Positions 15,532 through 24,140 of a stretch of 64,000 nucleotides of DNA are shown piece after piece. The stretch comes from Microvirga sp052115485 (GTDB lineage: Bacteria; Pseudomonadota; Alphaproteobacteria; Rhizobiales; Beijerinckiaceae): positions 1-64,000 of the forward strand of contig NZ_JBFRGU010000008.1 of the NCBI RefSeq assembly GCF_052115485.1, written 5' to 3'. The notes beneath the pieces were generated by a model that worked only from the letters and a program-made list of their open reading frames with translations, ran no database searches and was not told the DNA's origin. How positions within the stretch are numbered: position 1 is the stretch's first letter; every line of letters begins with the position of its first letter. Both the position numbers and the translations under genes were made by a program.

Positions 15532-16551
15532 ATGCCTCGTCTGCATTTCGAAGATTTCGTGCCCGGTACGACGCAGATCTTCGGGCCGGTCCCGGTCTCG
15601 AAGGAAGAGATGATCGCCTTCGCACGCGAATACGATCCGCAACCCTTTCACGTGGACGAGATCGCCGCCAAGGACAGCTTCATTGGGACGCTGATCGCCT
15701 CGGGCTGGCACACGAGCAGCATCAACATGCGGCTCTTCGCCGACAATGTCCTCCTCGATTCGACCTCCATGGGATCGCCCGGCATCGAGGAGCAGAAATG
15801 GCTCAAGCCCGTACGCCCCGGCGATACCTTGCGCTCGCGCATGACCACCCTGGAAACCCGTCCTTCACAAAGCCGGCCGGATATCGGGCTGGTGCGGTTT
15901 CAGTTCGAACTCGTGAACCAGAGCGACGAGGTGGTGTTGAAGCAGACCGCCTGGGTGATGTTCGGTCGACGGGAGCCCGGACCCGCTGCACCGGAGCGCC
16001 CAAAGCAGGCAAAATCACCGTCCAAGACGGCAGCATCGGACGCCCCCAAGGTCACTCCGATCCGCGTGACCAGCGACGCCTACCTGGACGATCTCGTGGC
16101 AGGCGAAATGCGGGAAATCGGTTCCTACACCTTTACGGCCGAAGAGATCATCCGCTTCGCCACTCACTATGATCCGCAGCGCTTTCACATCGATGCGGAG
16201 GCAGCAAAACACAGCCTCTTCGGCGGTCTCTGCGCTTCGGGCTGGCATACGGCAAGCGTCTGGATGAAGTTGATGGCAGCGGAGCGGGAACGCGTCCGTG
16301 ATGATGCCTTGAGACGTGGCGAGCGACCGGCGCGGCTCGGCCCCTCCCCCGGCTTCACGAACCTGAAATGGCTCAAGCCCGTCTTCGCGGGCGACACCAT
16401 CACCTACACCACGACGTTGACCAACAAGCGCGCCTCGGCCTCTCGCTCAGGCTGGGGCCTGGCGTTTCATCACAACAGTGGAGTCAATCAGAAGGGCGAA
16501 GAGGTGTTCGCGTTCGACGGCGCGGTCTTTTGGGAGAAGCGGCCTTCGTAA
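15532..16551 (+). CDS. MaoC-like protein with two tandem hot-dog domains
   Basis: The 339-residue protein is two copies of the same domain. The first half has YDPQPFHVD (34-42) and ASGWHTSSINMRL; the second repeats this about 179 residues later as YDPQRFHID and ASGWHTASVWMKL. Each has the Asp and His of the MaoC (R)-hydratase site, and SNP/PNP-like WLKPV plus GDT follow in both. A linker rich in Pro, Lys and Ala (about 145-170) joins them. MaoC enzymes hydrate enoyl-CoA thioesters; some act on other CoA esters. A GAGGGG ribosome site supports the start. A symmetrical hairpin overlaps its stop. Confidence 0.88.
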   Translation: MPRLHFEDFVPGTTQIFGPVPVSKEEMIAFAREYDPQPFHVDEIAAKDSFIGTLIASGWHTSSINMRLFADNVLLDSTSMGSPGIEEQKWLKPVRPGDTLRSRMTTLETRPSQSRPDIGLVRFQFELVNQSDEVVLKQTAWVMFGRREPGPAAPERPKQAKSPSKTAASDAPKVTPIRVTSDAYLDDLVAGEMREIGSYTFTAEEIIRFATHYDPQRFHIDAEAAKHSLFGGLCASGWHTASVWMKLMAAERERVRDDALRRGERPARLGPSPGFTNLKWLKPVFAGDTITYTTTLTNKRASASRSGWGLAFHHNSGVNQKGEEVFAFDGAVFWEKRPS

Positions 16552-16560
16552 CAGGCCGCT
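16538..16560. terminator. Hairpin between convergent MaoC and apt genes
   Basis: AGCGGCCT (16538-16545) and AGGCCGCT (16553-16560) form a perfect 8-bp stem overlapping the MaoC stop codon. There is no T-run, but it sits at the meeting point of two convergent transcripts. Confidence 0.45.
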
Positions 16561-16571
16561 CCCAATTTCGC

Positions 16572-17153
16572 TTAATGCCCTTCGAAGCTCATGAGAGTTC
16601 GCACCTCGACGCCGAGATTGCGCAGCTTCTCCGCGCCGCCGAGATCGGGCAGATCAATCACGAAGCAAGCCGCGACGATCTCGGCCCCGATCTGGCGTAG
16701 CAACTGCGTGGCGGCAACCGCCGTGCCACCGGTCGCAATAAGGTCGTCGATGAGAATGACACGCTGCCCTTGGCCGATGGCATCCGTGTGGATCTCCATC
16801 TCGTCCACGCCGTATTCCAGCGAATAGGCGATCCGAACCGTCTCGTGCGGAAGCTTGCCCTTCTTGCGGATCGGCACGAATCCGGCCGAGAGCTGATGCG
16901 CCACCGCGCCGCCGAGGATGAAGCCGCGCGCTTCAATACCGGCGACCTTGTCGATGCGCCCACCGGCGAAGGGATGGACCAGTTCGTCCACCGCCCGGCG
17001 AAAGGCGCGCGCATCGCCGAGCAGGGTCGTGATGTCACGAAAGACGATGCCGGGCTTCGGGTAATCCGGGATGGAGCGGATCGCGGCTTTCAGGTCGGTG
17101 AGGCGGCGCTGGTCCATGACGTGGTCTGCCATATTTGAAAGGGAGGTTTTCAT
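16572..17153 (-). CDS. apt: Adenine phosphoribosyltransferase
   Basis: Apt converts adenine and PRPP to AMP. The protein is 193 residues from the first ATG; starts at 17132 or 17117 would be nearer the usual 170-180. It has DYPKPGIVFRDITTLL near the N-terminus, KVAGIEARGFILGGA, and the PRPP loop VILIDDLIATGGTA. With mtnP upstream on the same strand the pair makes a methylthioadenosine-to-AMP salvage route, and ade (46171) competes for the same adenine. A small opposite-strand gene separates apt from mtnP. Confidence 0.95.
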   Translation of the reverse strand: MKTSLSNMADHVMDQRRLTDLKAAIRSIPDYPKPGIVFRDITTLLGDARAFRRAVDELVHPFAGGRIDKVAGIEARGFILGGAVAHQLSAGFVPIRKKGKLPHETVRIAYSLEYGVDEMEIHTDAIGQGQRVILIDDLIATGGTAVAATQLLRQIGAEIVAACFVIDLPDLGGAEKLRNLGVEVRTLMSFEGH

Positions 17154-17171
17154 CGTCGAAGGAGCAAGGCT

Positions 17172-17360
17172 GTGACCGAACCGTCCTCCCGAACAGTCCT
17201 CACCGATATCGATATCCCCTTCGGAAGCCTAGTGCTGTTTTTCGTCAAGGCGTCGCTGGCCGCCATTCCAGCAGCCATCATCGTCGCCCTGATCCTGGGT
17301 CTCATCGGTTGGGTGGCCCGCCTGATCTTCGGTTTCGGCCATATGAGTATGACCTACTAG
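17172..17360 (+). CDS. 62-residue membrane protein between apt and mtnP
   Basis: A GTG at 17172 preceded by AAGGAG starts a 62-residue protein. Residues about 18-54 are strongly hydrophobic (GSLVLFFVKASLAAIPAAIIVALILGLIGWVARLIF), enough for one long or two short membrane helices, flanked by a polar start and a short tail. It reads opposite to apt and mtnP and fills their gap almost exactly; its stop is two bases from the mtnP stop. The ribosome site and composition support a real gene; its function is unknown. Confidence 0.6.
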   Translation: MTEPSSRTVLTDIDIPFGSLVLFFVKASLAAIPAAIIVALILGLIGWVARLIFGFGHMSMTY

Positions 17361-17362
17361 GC

Positions 17363-18244
17363 TCACCGCTTCGCGTTCAGCACGCGCCCCGCCACCGCAT
17401 CGAGCCTCGCCACGACAACGGCATCGAATGCGGATGGCGCTGTCATGATGGCGCCATCGAGCGCCCGGTCAGACCTGCCGGGACATGGCTCATGCTCGGC
17501 TGGAAAGTCGCGGGCGACCCGCGCGAGAAGCTTTGTCACCTTCGCCGCATTCTGATGAGCGACTGCAACGACGGAGGCCACATCCACATCGTCGTGCTCA
17601 GGGTGCCAGCAATCGAAGTCCGTCACCATGGCGACGAGAGAATAGGAGATCTCGGCCTCGCGAGCGAGTTTGGCCTCAGGCATCGCCGTCATGCCGATGA
17701 CGTCATAGCCGAGGCCTTTGTATGTGAGCGATTCCGCATAGGTCGAGAATTGCGGGCCTTCGATGGTGACATGCGTGCCGCCCAGGGTGAAGGCGATCCC
17801 TTCCGCCTTCGCAGCGTCCGCGACGCGTTGCCGAAGGAGCGGCCCGACAGGATGCGCCATGGGGACGTGCGCGACACATCCCTTGCCGAAGAAGGAACTC
17901 TCGCGCCGATGCGTGCGATCGACGAGTTGATCCACGAGCACGAAATGTCCGGGATAAAGCTCCGACTTGAACGAGCCGCAAGCCGAGACCGAGATGAGAT
18001 CCGTTACGCCGAGACGCTTCATCGCATCGATATTGGCGCGATAATTGATGTCGGACGGCGAATAGCGATGGCCGCGCCCATGACGCGCCAGAAAGACGAC
18101 GGTCGTCGAGCCGATGCGACCGACACGCAAAGCGTCGGATGGTTCGCCGAAGGGCGATGTCACGCGCTCCTCGCGCACGTCCTCGAGGCCCGGCAGATCG
18201 TAGACGCCCGAACCGCCGATAATTCCCAACACCGCCTTGGTCAT
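17363..18244 (-). CDS. mtnP: S-methyl-5'-thioadenosine phosphorylase
   Basis: MtnP cleaves methylthioadenosine, a by-product of polyamine synthesis, with phosphate to give adenine and 5-methylthioribose 1-phosphate. The 293-residue sequence shows GIIGGSGVYDLPGL at the start, the phosphate-binding RHGRGH, NYRANIDAMKRLGV, and the purine-site GMTAMPEAKLAREAEI. Length suits the trimeric MTAP family. An AAAGGA ribosome site precedes the ATG. The adenine product can be taken by apt immediately downstream; no mtnA-mtnK methionine-salvage genes are in view. Confidence 0.95.
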   Translation of the reverse strand: MTKAVLGIIGGSGVYDLPGLEDVREERVTSPFGEPSDALRVGRIGSTTVVFLARHGRGHRYSPSDINYRANIDAMKRLGVTDLISVSACGSFKSELYPGHFVLVDQLVDRTHRRESSFFGKGCVAHVPMAHPVGPLLRQRVADAAKAEGIAFTLGGTHVTIEGPQFSTYAESLTYKGLGYDVIGMTAMPEAKLAREAEISYSLVAMVTDFDCWHPEHDDVDVASVVAVAHQNAAKVTKLLARVARDFPAEHEPCPGRSDRALDGAIMTAPSAFDAVVVARLDAVAGRVLNAKR

Positions 18245-18330
18245 CGCCCCGATCCTTTTCCGCCTAAATTTGTCGCTCCATTAAGACGCGGCAAACGTCG
18301 GGGGATAGGGAGTCCATGGCATGATCCAAA

Positions 18331-18358
18331 AGAAAAAGGCCCCAACAAGGGGCCTTTT
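18331..18358 (-). terminator. Intrinsic terminator of the petABC operon
   Basis: A perfect 10-bp stem, AAAAGGCCCC with GGGGCCTTTT around a 5-base loop. Read on the minus strand it is followed by TTTTTCTTTT. It lies about 25 bases after the cytochrome c1 stop. Confidence 0.9.
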
Positions 18359-18382
18359 GCATTCTCAAATCTTGGCGACAGC

Positions 18383-19231
18383 TTATGCGCTGACTTCGTC
18401 AGCCTTCGACCAGATCTTCTTCTTCGTGAAGTAGAGGAGGCCAGACAGCACGATCAGGAACAGCATGGCCTGAAAGCCGAGGCGCTTGCGGGCCTCGAGA
18501 TGTGGCTCCGCTGTCCACATGAGGAAGGCCGTGACGTCGCGCGCATATTGATCGACGGTTTCGGGAGCCTGCGGCTTGCCGTTCGCGTCCTTCGGATATT
18601 CCACCTGACCGTCGCTCAAAGGCTTCGGCATGGCGATGATGTTGCCGGGGAAGAACGCGTTATAGTGGCCGCCTGTGGGAACCTGGAAGCCTGCCGGGGC
18701 CTCGTGATAGCCGTCGAGCACAGCGTGGACGTAATCCGGGCCGTTCTCGGCGAACTGGCGGAACGCGTCGATGATGAACCAGGGGAAGCCGCGCTCATAG
18801 GTGCGGGCCTTGGCCATCAGCGAGAGATCCGGCGGAGCCTTGCCACCGTTGGCGGCCGCAGCGGCGTTCTCGTTCGGGAACGGTGCCGGGAAATGGTCGG
18901 CCGGACGGCCGGGACGTTCGAACATATCGCCAGCGTCGTTCGGCCCGTCCTGAACCTTATATTCCGCCGCCAGAGCGCGAACCTGCGCCTCGGAGAATTC
19001 CGGGCCGCCGGGCTGCGACAGGTTGCGAAAGGCGATGTAATTCAGGCTGTGGCAGGAGGAACAGACCTCCCGGTAGATCTTGAAGCCACGTTGGAGCTGA
19101 GCCCGGTCGAACTTGCCGAAGGGACCCGCAAAGCTCCACTGAAGCTGTGGCGGCGCTGCGGACTCCGACGCGAAGGTCGGTGCCGAGAAGCCGATCACGG
19201 CAGCGGCGATGAGGAGAGTGCGTTTCATCAT
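18383..19231 (-). CDS. petC: Cytochrome c1 of the bc1 complex
   Basis: The heme-c subunit of ubiquinol-cytochrome c reductase passes electrons from the Rieske protein to soluble cytochrome c in the periplasm. Heme attachment CSSCH is at 57-61 from the ATG at 19231, an axial methionine lies in IIAMPKPL, and one C-terminal anchor helix (AMLFLIVLSGLLYF) precedes a lysine-rich end. A signal peptide of about 22 residues ends at TFAS. TGAGGA about eight bases upstream supports this start; an ATG at 19255, overlapping the petB stop, is the alternative. It is a separate gene, not fused to petB as in Bradyrhizobium fbcH. Confidence 0.95.
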   Translation of the reverse strand: MMKRTLLIAAAVIGFSAPTFASESAAPPQLQWSFAGPFGKFDRAQLQRGFKIYREVCSSCHSLNYIAFRNLSQPGGPEFSEAQVRALAAEYKVQDGPNDAGDMFERPGRPADHFPAPFPNENAAAAANGGKAPPDLSLMAKARTYERGFPWFIIDAFRQFAENGPDYVHAVLDGYHEAPAGFQVPTGGHYNAFFPGNIIAMPKPLSDGQVEYPKDANGKPQAPETVDQYARDVTAFLMWTAEPHLEARKRLGFQAMLFLIVLSGLLYFTKKKIWSKADEVSA

Positions 19232-19254
19232 GTTCTTGATCCTCAACGCTCGCA

Positions 19255-20538
19255 TCAGCCCTTGGAGTGCGGCTCGGCATTGGCTCCCGCCGGAATGCCA
19301 GACCCGCTCTTCTTGGACGCGGTAACCGATTCCAGGATCGAATTCGGCAGCGGCAGAGGGCGCTCGACAAAGCCCAGAACCGGCAGAATGATCAGGAAGT
19401 GGATGAAATAATAGGCCGTCGCGATCTGCGAGACGATGACGTACCAACCCTCCGGCGGCTTGGCACCGAGCCAGCCGAGGAGAAGGGTGTCGGCCACCAG
19501 GATCCAGAAGAACTGCTTGTACAGCGGACGGTAGCTGGTGGAGCGAACCTTGGAAGTATCGAGCCAGGGCAGGAACGCCAGGACCGCAATCGACGCAAAC
19601 ATTGCGATGACGCCGCCGAGCTTGTCCGGGATAGCGCGCAGGATCGCGTAGAACGGCAGGAAATACCATTCGGGAACGATGTGCGCGGGCGTCACGGCGG
19701 GGTTGGCGGGAACGTAGTTGTCCGCGTGGCCGAGATAGTTCGGCAGGTAGAACACCCACCAGGCGAAGAAGATCATGAACACGGCCGTCGCGAACAGATC
19801 CTTGATCGTCGCATAAGGCGTGAACGGAAGAGCATCCTTGCTCGACTTGATCGGAACGCCGGTCGGGTTGTTCTGGCCCGGTACATGCAGCGCCCAGACG
19901 TGGAGGATGACCACGCCAACGATCATGAACGGCAGGAGGTAGTGGATCGAGAAGAAGCGGTTCAGGGTCGGATTTCCCACCGAATACCCGCCCCAGAGCA
20001 GGCTCTGGATGGTATCGCCCACGCCCGGAATGGCCGCCAGAATGTTGGTGATGACGGTCGCGCCCCAGAAGCTCATCTGGCCCCATGGCAGCACGTAGCC
20101 CATGAAGGCGGTCGCCATCATCAGGCCGTAAATGATCACGCCGAGGATCCAGAGGATTTCGCGCGGTGCTTTGTACGATCCGTAATAGAGACCACGGAAA
20201 ATGTGGATGTAGACGGCGACGAAGAACATCGACGCGCCGTTGGCGTGCATGTAGCGGATGAGCCAGCCGTAATTCACGTCGCGCATGATGTGCTCGACCG
20301 ACTGGAAGGCCAGCGAGGCATGCGGCGTGTAGTACATCGCCAAGAACACGCCCGTGAGGATCTGCGCCACGAGCATGAACGAGAGGATCGCGCCGAAGGT
20401 CCAGAAATAGTTGATATTCCGGGGCACGGGATAGGCGATGAAGGAGGAGTGAAGGAGGCTCGCGATCGGCAGGCGGCTTTCAAACCACTTGGCGAAGGCG
20501 CTCTTCGGAACGTAGGTGCTGCTGGAATGCTGGCTCAT
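19255..20538 (-). CDS. petB: Cytochrome b of the bc1 complex
   Basis: The 427-residue membrane core of the bc1 complex holds two b-hemes and the Qo and Qi quinone sites. Eight helices can be traced. Visible signatures are GWLIRYMHANGASMFF (heme-ligand histidines), ATAFMGYVLPWGQMSFWGATVITN, and the Qo-site PEWYFLPFYAILR. The C-terminal extension (KKSGSGIPAGANAEPHSKG) is polar. It lies 38 bases after petA, and its stop abuts the petC reading frame, as expected for a petABC operon. Confidence 0.97.
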   Translation of the reverse strand: MSQHSSSTYVPKSAFAKWFESRLPIASLLHSSFIAYPVPRNINYFWTFGAILSFMLVAQILTGVFLAMYYTPHASLAFQSVEHIMRDVNYGWLIRYMHANGASMFFVAVYIHIFRGLYYGSYKAPREILWILGVIIYGLMMATAFMGYVLPWGQMSFWGATVITNILAAIPGVGDTIQSLLWGGYSVGNPTLNRFFSIHYLLPFMIVGVVILHVWALHVPGQNNPTGVPIKSSKDALPFTPYATIKDLFATAVFMIFFAWWVFYLPNYLGHADNYVPANPAVTPAHIVPEWYFLPFYAILRAIPDKLGGVIAMFASIAVLAFLPWLDTSKVRSTSYRPLYKQFFWILVADTLLLGWLGAKPPEGWYVIVSQIATAYYFIHFLIILPVLGFVERPLPLPNSILESVTASKKSGSGIPAGANAEPHSKG

Positions 20539-20576
20539 GGATGTCGCCTGAACGATCTGTCGTCGCTAGATTTGAT

Positions 20577-21140
20577 TTAAGCCGAAGCTTCTTGGCCGAT
20601 GATGATCTTGGTGTCGGACGAGAAGGAATACGGCGGGATCGGCAGATTGATCGGGGCGGGACCGCCACGAACGCGACCGGACGTATCGAAGATCGATCCG
20701 TGGCAGGGGCAGAACCAGCCGTGATACTCGCCCTGGTGACCAAGAGGCACGCAGCCCAGATGGGTGCAGTTGCCGTAGACGATCAGCCACTGGTTATGAC
20801 CGGGCTTCACGCGGGCGGCGTCGGTTTGCGGATCGCGCAGAGTCGCGACATTCACATCCTCGGCGGCCTTGATCTCTTCAGGCGTGCGGTGCCGAACGAA
20901 GATCAGCTTTCCGCGCCAGAAGACCTTCACGATCTGTCCTTCCGCAATGGGAGACAGATCCACATCAACCGGGGCGCCGGCGGCAATGGTTGCCGCATCA
21001 GGCGTCATCGATTGAATAAAGGGCCATACCAGGGTTGCTCCGCCGACAGCAGCGGCAGCGCCCGTGGCGATGAACAGAAAATCGCGCCGTGTCGGCTCAG
21101 CGACGGCAGTGGTGGTCTCGGCCACTTGGCTCTCCAGCAT
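20577..21140 (-). CDS. petA: Rieske iron-sulfur subunit of the bc1 complex
   Basis: The 187-residue subunit carries the 2Fe-2S cluster between ubiquinol and cytochrome c1. It has a twin-arginine-like signal anchor (RRDFLFIATGAAAAVGG, 18-34), cluster motif CTHLGC at 125-130 and CPCHGS at 144-149, with the Pro loop (PAPINLPIPPY) after them. First gene of petABC. Two residues that raise redox potential, Ser in CHGS and Tyr in EYHGW, are conserved. Confidence 0.97.
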   Translation of the reverse strand: MLESQVAETTTAVAEPTRRDFLFIATGAAAAVGGATLVWPFIQSMTPDAATIAAGAPVDVDLSPIAEGQIVKVFWRGKLIFVRHRTPEEIKAAEDVNVATLRDPQTDAARVKPGHNQWLIVYGNCTHLGCVPLGHQGEYHGWFCPCHGSIFDTSGRVRGGPAPINLPIPPYSFSSDTKIIIGQEASA

Positions 21141-21484
21141 ACGTCAACAAACGAGAACCGCGCGTCTTTCCATCCGGGAACCCCGAACGTCCGGCACGCT
21201 GCTCAGCTTCAGGAACAAGCATACGCGCCAACGCGCGCGCAATGCGACGGGGAGTCGCCACGCACCGGCTCTTTGGCACGCTCCAGCCCGCCTGTCCATA
21301 GGTGGATTGGAGATGTTCCAGCCTGAAAATGTCGAATCGAAGATCCAACCGCCCTTGGGGGCCCTTTGGCTCAAAAAGCCGCAGGGTGGGAAGTCGTACG
21401 CAGCGGCGGCTTTGACTCTCCCTCGCACTTGATTCTTATCCTTCGCCCCTTGACGTCGCTCCGGCATCCGCCGAAGACGCACCC
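21141..21484. other. Divergent intergenic region petA/trmL
   Basis: About 340 bases with no convincing gene on either strand. On the minus strand AAAGCCGC (21413-21406) and GCGGCTTT (21382-21375), followed by TTT, form a terminator-like hairpin about 235 bases before petA. It could be a leader attenuator of petABC or an incidental stem. No clear -35/-10 pair or FNR/FixK palindrome was found. Confidence 0.35.
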
Positions 21485-21958
21485 ATGCCCCGTCTAGCCC
21501 TTTTTCAGCCGGATATTCCACAAAACACCGGCACGATGTTGCGCCTTGCGGCCTGCCTTGGCGTTCCGGTCGAGATCATTGAGCCGGCAGGCTTCGACGT
21601 GTCCGACCGCCACTTGCGTCGCTCCGGCCTCGATTATCTCGATAAGGTGGCGATCACCCGCCATATTTCCTGGAATGTGTTCGAAGACTGGCGCCGGATG
21701 AGCGGCTCGCGGCTTGTGCTGGCGACCACCAAGGCAGCGGTGCCCTATACAACCTTCGCCTTCGCGCCTGATGACATCATTCTTGTCGGCCGTGAATCCG
21801 CCGGAGTTCCGGACGACGTCCACAACGCCGCCGATGCCCGCGTCATCATTCCCATGGAGCCGGGTTTGCGCTCCCTCAACGTTGCCGTGACAGCGGCCAT
21901 GCTATTGGGCGAAAGCCTACGCCAGACCGATGCCTTTCCCGCTATTTCTTCAGACTGA
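21485..21958 (+). CDS. trmL: tRNA (cytidine(34)-2'-O)-methyltransferase TrmL
   Basis: TrmL 2'-O-methylates the wobble nucleotide of leucine tRNAs. The 157-residue SPOUT protein has PDIPQNTGTMLRLAACLG at the start (motif 1), LVGRESAGVP (motif 2) and IPMEPGLRSLNVAVTAAM (motif 3), which form the trefoil-knot SAM site. Length matches E. coli YibK/TrmL (157). It is 12 bases upstream of hemF, likely one transcript. Confidence 0.94.
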   Translation: MPRLALFQPDIPQNTGTMLRLAACLGVPVEIIEPAGFDVSDRHLRRSGLDYLDKVAITRHISWNVFEDWRRMSGSRLVLATTKAAVPYTTFAFAPDDIILVGRESAGVPDDVHNAADARVIIPMEPGLRSLNVAVTAAMLLGESLRQTDAFPAISSD

Positions 21959-21970
21959 GCCGAGACACCG

Positions 21971-22867
21971 ATGAACAATGATGCCGCTGTCGAGCGCATG
22001 AAAGCCGAAGCTCCCCTCTGGTTTGCCTCTCTTCGCGACCGGATTTGCGCGGCTTTCGAGGCTATCGAGGACGAGACGACCGCGCCGCTTCCTGTGGAAG
22101 CCTCCACTCCTGGCCGTTTCGAGCGCAAGCCTTGGGAGCGCAAGGACCACAGCGGCAATCCCGGCGGCGGCGGGGTCATGTCGATGATGCGCGGGCGCGT
22201 CTTCGAGAAAGTCGGCGTCCACGTCTCGACAGTCCATGGGGAGTTCGCGCCGGAATTTCGCGGCCAGATCCCCGGCTCGGACGTGGATCCCCGCTTCTGG
22301 GCTTCGGGCATTTCGCTGATCGCCCATCCGTGGAACCCGAATGTGCCGACCGTGCACATGAACACTCGTTTCGTCGTCACCACCAAGCCTTGGTTCGGCG
22401 GTGGCGCGGATTTGACGCCGGTTCTCGACGCCCGCCGGACACAGAAGGACCCCGATACGATCGCCTTTCATGCCGCGATGCAGGAAGCTTGTGACCTCCA
22501 CGCGGCATCGGCTCCCTATGAAAAGTATAAGAAGTGGTGCGACGAGTACTTCTTCCTCAAGCACCGCAACGAGTCGCGCGGCACCGGCGGCATTTTCTAC
22601 GATTATCACTGGTCCGGCGACCCGGATGAGGATCTGGCCTTCACCCGCGACGTGGGCGAGGCCTTCCTCAGGATCTACCCGGAGATTGTGCGCCGGAACG
22701 CGACCAAGAGCTGGACCGAGGCCGAAAGGGTGGAGCAGCAGGTGCGACGCGGCCGCTACGTCGAGTTCAACCTGCTCTATGACCGGGGCACGATCTTCGG
22801 ACTGAAGACCGGCGGCAATATCGATTCGATCCTCTCCTCGATGCCCCCGACTGCGCGGTGGCCGTAA
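21971..22867 (+). CDS. hemF: Oxygen-dependent coproporphyrinogen III oxidase
   Basis: HemF decarboxylates coproporphyrinogen III to protoporphyrinogen IX using O2, late in heme synthesis. The 298-residue protein shows GGGGVMSMMRGRVFEKVGVHVS, FWASGISLIAHPWNPNVPTVHMNTR and WFGGGADLTP, plus the C-terminal RGRYVEFNLLYDRGTIFGL, all family signatures. Length is normal. Gene order trmL-hemF is common in Rhizobiales. It converges on the CCA transferase gene with 28 bases between stops. Confidence 0.97.
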   Translation: MNNDAAVERMKAEAPLWFASLRDRICAAFEAIEDETTAPLPVEASTPGRFERKPWERKDHSGNPGGGGVMSMMRGRVFEKVGVHVSTVHGEFAPEFRGQIPGSDVDPRFWASGISLIAHPWNPNVPTVHMNTRFVVTTKPWFGGGADLTPVLDARRTQKDPDTIAFHAAMQEACDLHAASAPYEKYKKWCDEYFFLKHRNESRGTGGIFYDYHWSGDPDEDLAFTRDVGEAFLRIYPEIVRRNATKSWTEAERVEQQVRRGRYVEFNLLYDRGTIFGLKTGGNIDSILSSMPPTARWP

Positions 22868-22895
22868 GGATAGACTACCGCCCTGCCCTTTCCGA

Positions 22896-24140
22896 TTAAA
22901 CCGACGCTAGCAAACGCTGAAGCAGGGCCTTTGCCGAGGCTTCATCGGAAGGACAGCCTTGGTCGAGCCAGCCTTGCCGGGCAAGGGCCAGAAGTTCGCC
23001 GATCTTTGGACCCTTCGGAACGTTATGGGCGATGAGATCTGCGCCCCGGAGAGGAAAAACCGGGACGCCCACCTCTCCTTGCGCATACTTCGCAAGCAGC
23101 TCGGCCGCCTCATCATGCAGGATAGGGCGAGGCTCGCCACGCGTCGCGGCAAAGACGAGTTCGAGGCTCTCGACTGGATAATCCGCCGCAAGCCGACGCA
23201 TGGCCGCCGCGTCGATGACCTCCGCAGCATTCTTCAGACGAGCAAGGAGTTGTCCGTAGATCACGAGGCTGGCCTGTTCCTCGTTCGAGAGCCGCAACCG
23301 CTCGCGCAGTCTTTCGGCATCATCCTCAACCATAACCGCAAGGGCCGCGAGACGTCCGGTCGAGGGGATTCTCGGACTCGCTTCGGCGATGCGAGTGAAA
23401 CGCCCCAGCTCGACCGCTGATCCAAGAAGCAGGGTGAGAAAGCCGTATTCCGCGAAGACGGCAACCGTTTCCAGTGCGCGACGCGCGCAAAGAAGCTTGA
23501 GAAGTTCGTTGCGGACCCGCTCTCGGGAAAGGCGTTCGAGCCCCGCACGCTCGGTACTGGCGGCAAGCAGTCCTTCCCTGTCGGGCTCTCCGTTCGCGTA
23601 TTCCGCATGAAAGCGGAAGAATCGCAGGATGCGCAGGAAATCCTCCCGGATCCGGGCATGGGCATCGCCAATGAACCGCACGCGCCGCGCAGCGAGATCG
23701 GCCTCGCCATCGGTATAGTCGTAGAGCCGACCGTCGATCCCGACCGACAGAGCATTAATGGTGAAATCGCGCCGGAAAGCATCCGCCCTGAAATCGCGTC
23801 CGAAGCAGACGACGGCATAGCGGCCATCCGTCTCGACATCTTCGCGCAGGGTCGTCACTTCGAAGGGCTCGCCATCGACGATGACGGTCACGGTACCGTG
23901 CTCGACGCCCGTCGGCACAGCCTTGAAACCAGCCTTCTCAACACGCCTCATCGTCTCATCCGGTGAAGCCGTGGTTGCGAGATCGAGATCCGATACGGGA
24001 CGGCTCAGAAGCGCGTTGCGCACCGCGCCGCCGACCACGCGGGTTTCCTCCCCGCGCCCGTTCAGGACATCCAGAAGTCGCTTTAAATGCGGCCGCGCCA
24101 AAAGCTCCGCGAGAGCTTTGTGATCGAGTGGAGACGTCAC
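22896..24140 (-). CDS. CCA tRNA nucleotidyltransferase/poly(A) polymerase family
   Basis: Class II nucleotidyltransferase that adds or repairs the 3' CCA of tRNA (or a poly(A)-adding relative). From a GTG at 24140 the protein is 414 residues: GGAVRNALLSRPVSDLDLATTASP (37-60, catalytic D51 and D53), then RRDFTINAL (123-131) and LRILRFFRFHAEYA of the tRNA-binding neck. The GTG overlaps the upstream TGA (GTGA), so translation is coupled. It is the last gene of the DUF1285-NudL-DUF6111 operon. CCA versus poly(A) activity cannot be separated by eye. Confidence 0.92.
   Translation of the reverse strand: MTSPLDHKALAELLARPHLKRLLDVLNGRGEETRVVGGAVRNALLSRPVSDLDLATTASPDETMRRVEKAGFKAVPTGVEHGTVTVIVDGEPFEVTTLREDVETDGRYAVVCFGRDFRADAFRRDFTINALSVGIDGRLYDYTDGEADLAARRVRFIGDAHARIREDFLRILRFFRFHAEYANGEPDREGLLAASTERAGLERLSRERVRNELLKLLCARRALETVAVFAEYGFLTLLLGSAVELGRFTRIAEASPRIPSTGRLAALAVMVEDDAERLRERLRLSNEEQASLVIYGQLLARLKNAAEVIDAAAMRRLAADYPVESLELVFAATRGEPRPILHDEAAELLAKYAQGEVGVPVFPLRGADLIAHNVPKGPKIGELLALARQGWLDQGCPSDEASAKALLQRLLASV

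Noticed and set aside
18318..18328. GGCATGATCC resembling one arm of the palindromic family
   Set aside because: Only one arm is present and it adjoins the petABC terminator; too short to call an element.
17135..19411. A 758-codon open frame on the plus strand across mtnP and petC
   Set aside because: It is antisense to two well-supported genes and its translation is rich in Arg, His and Gly with no domain. Long antisense frames are expected in GC-rich DNA.
18383..20086. A 567-codon minus-strand frame ending in cytochrome c1, looking like a b-c1 fusion
   Set aside because: The upstream part is petB read out of frame; it has no cytochrome b sequence. The real cytochrome c1 starts at 19231 or 19255.
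19267..20580. A 437-codon plus-strand frame opposite petB
   Set aside because: Antisense to cytochrome b; composition (Arg/Asp/His-rich) is that of a codon-bias shadow.
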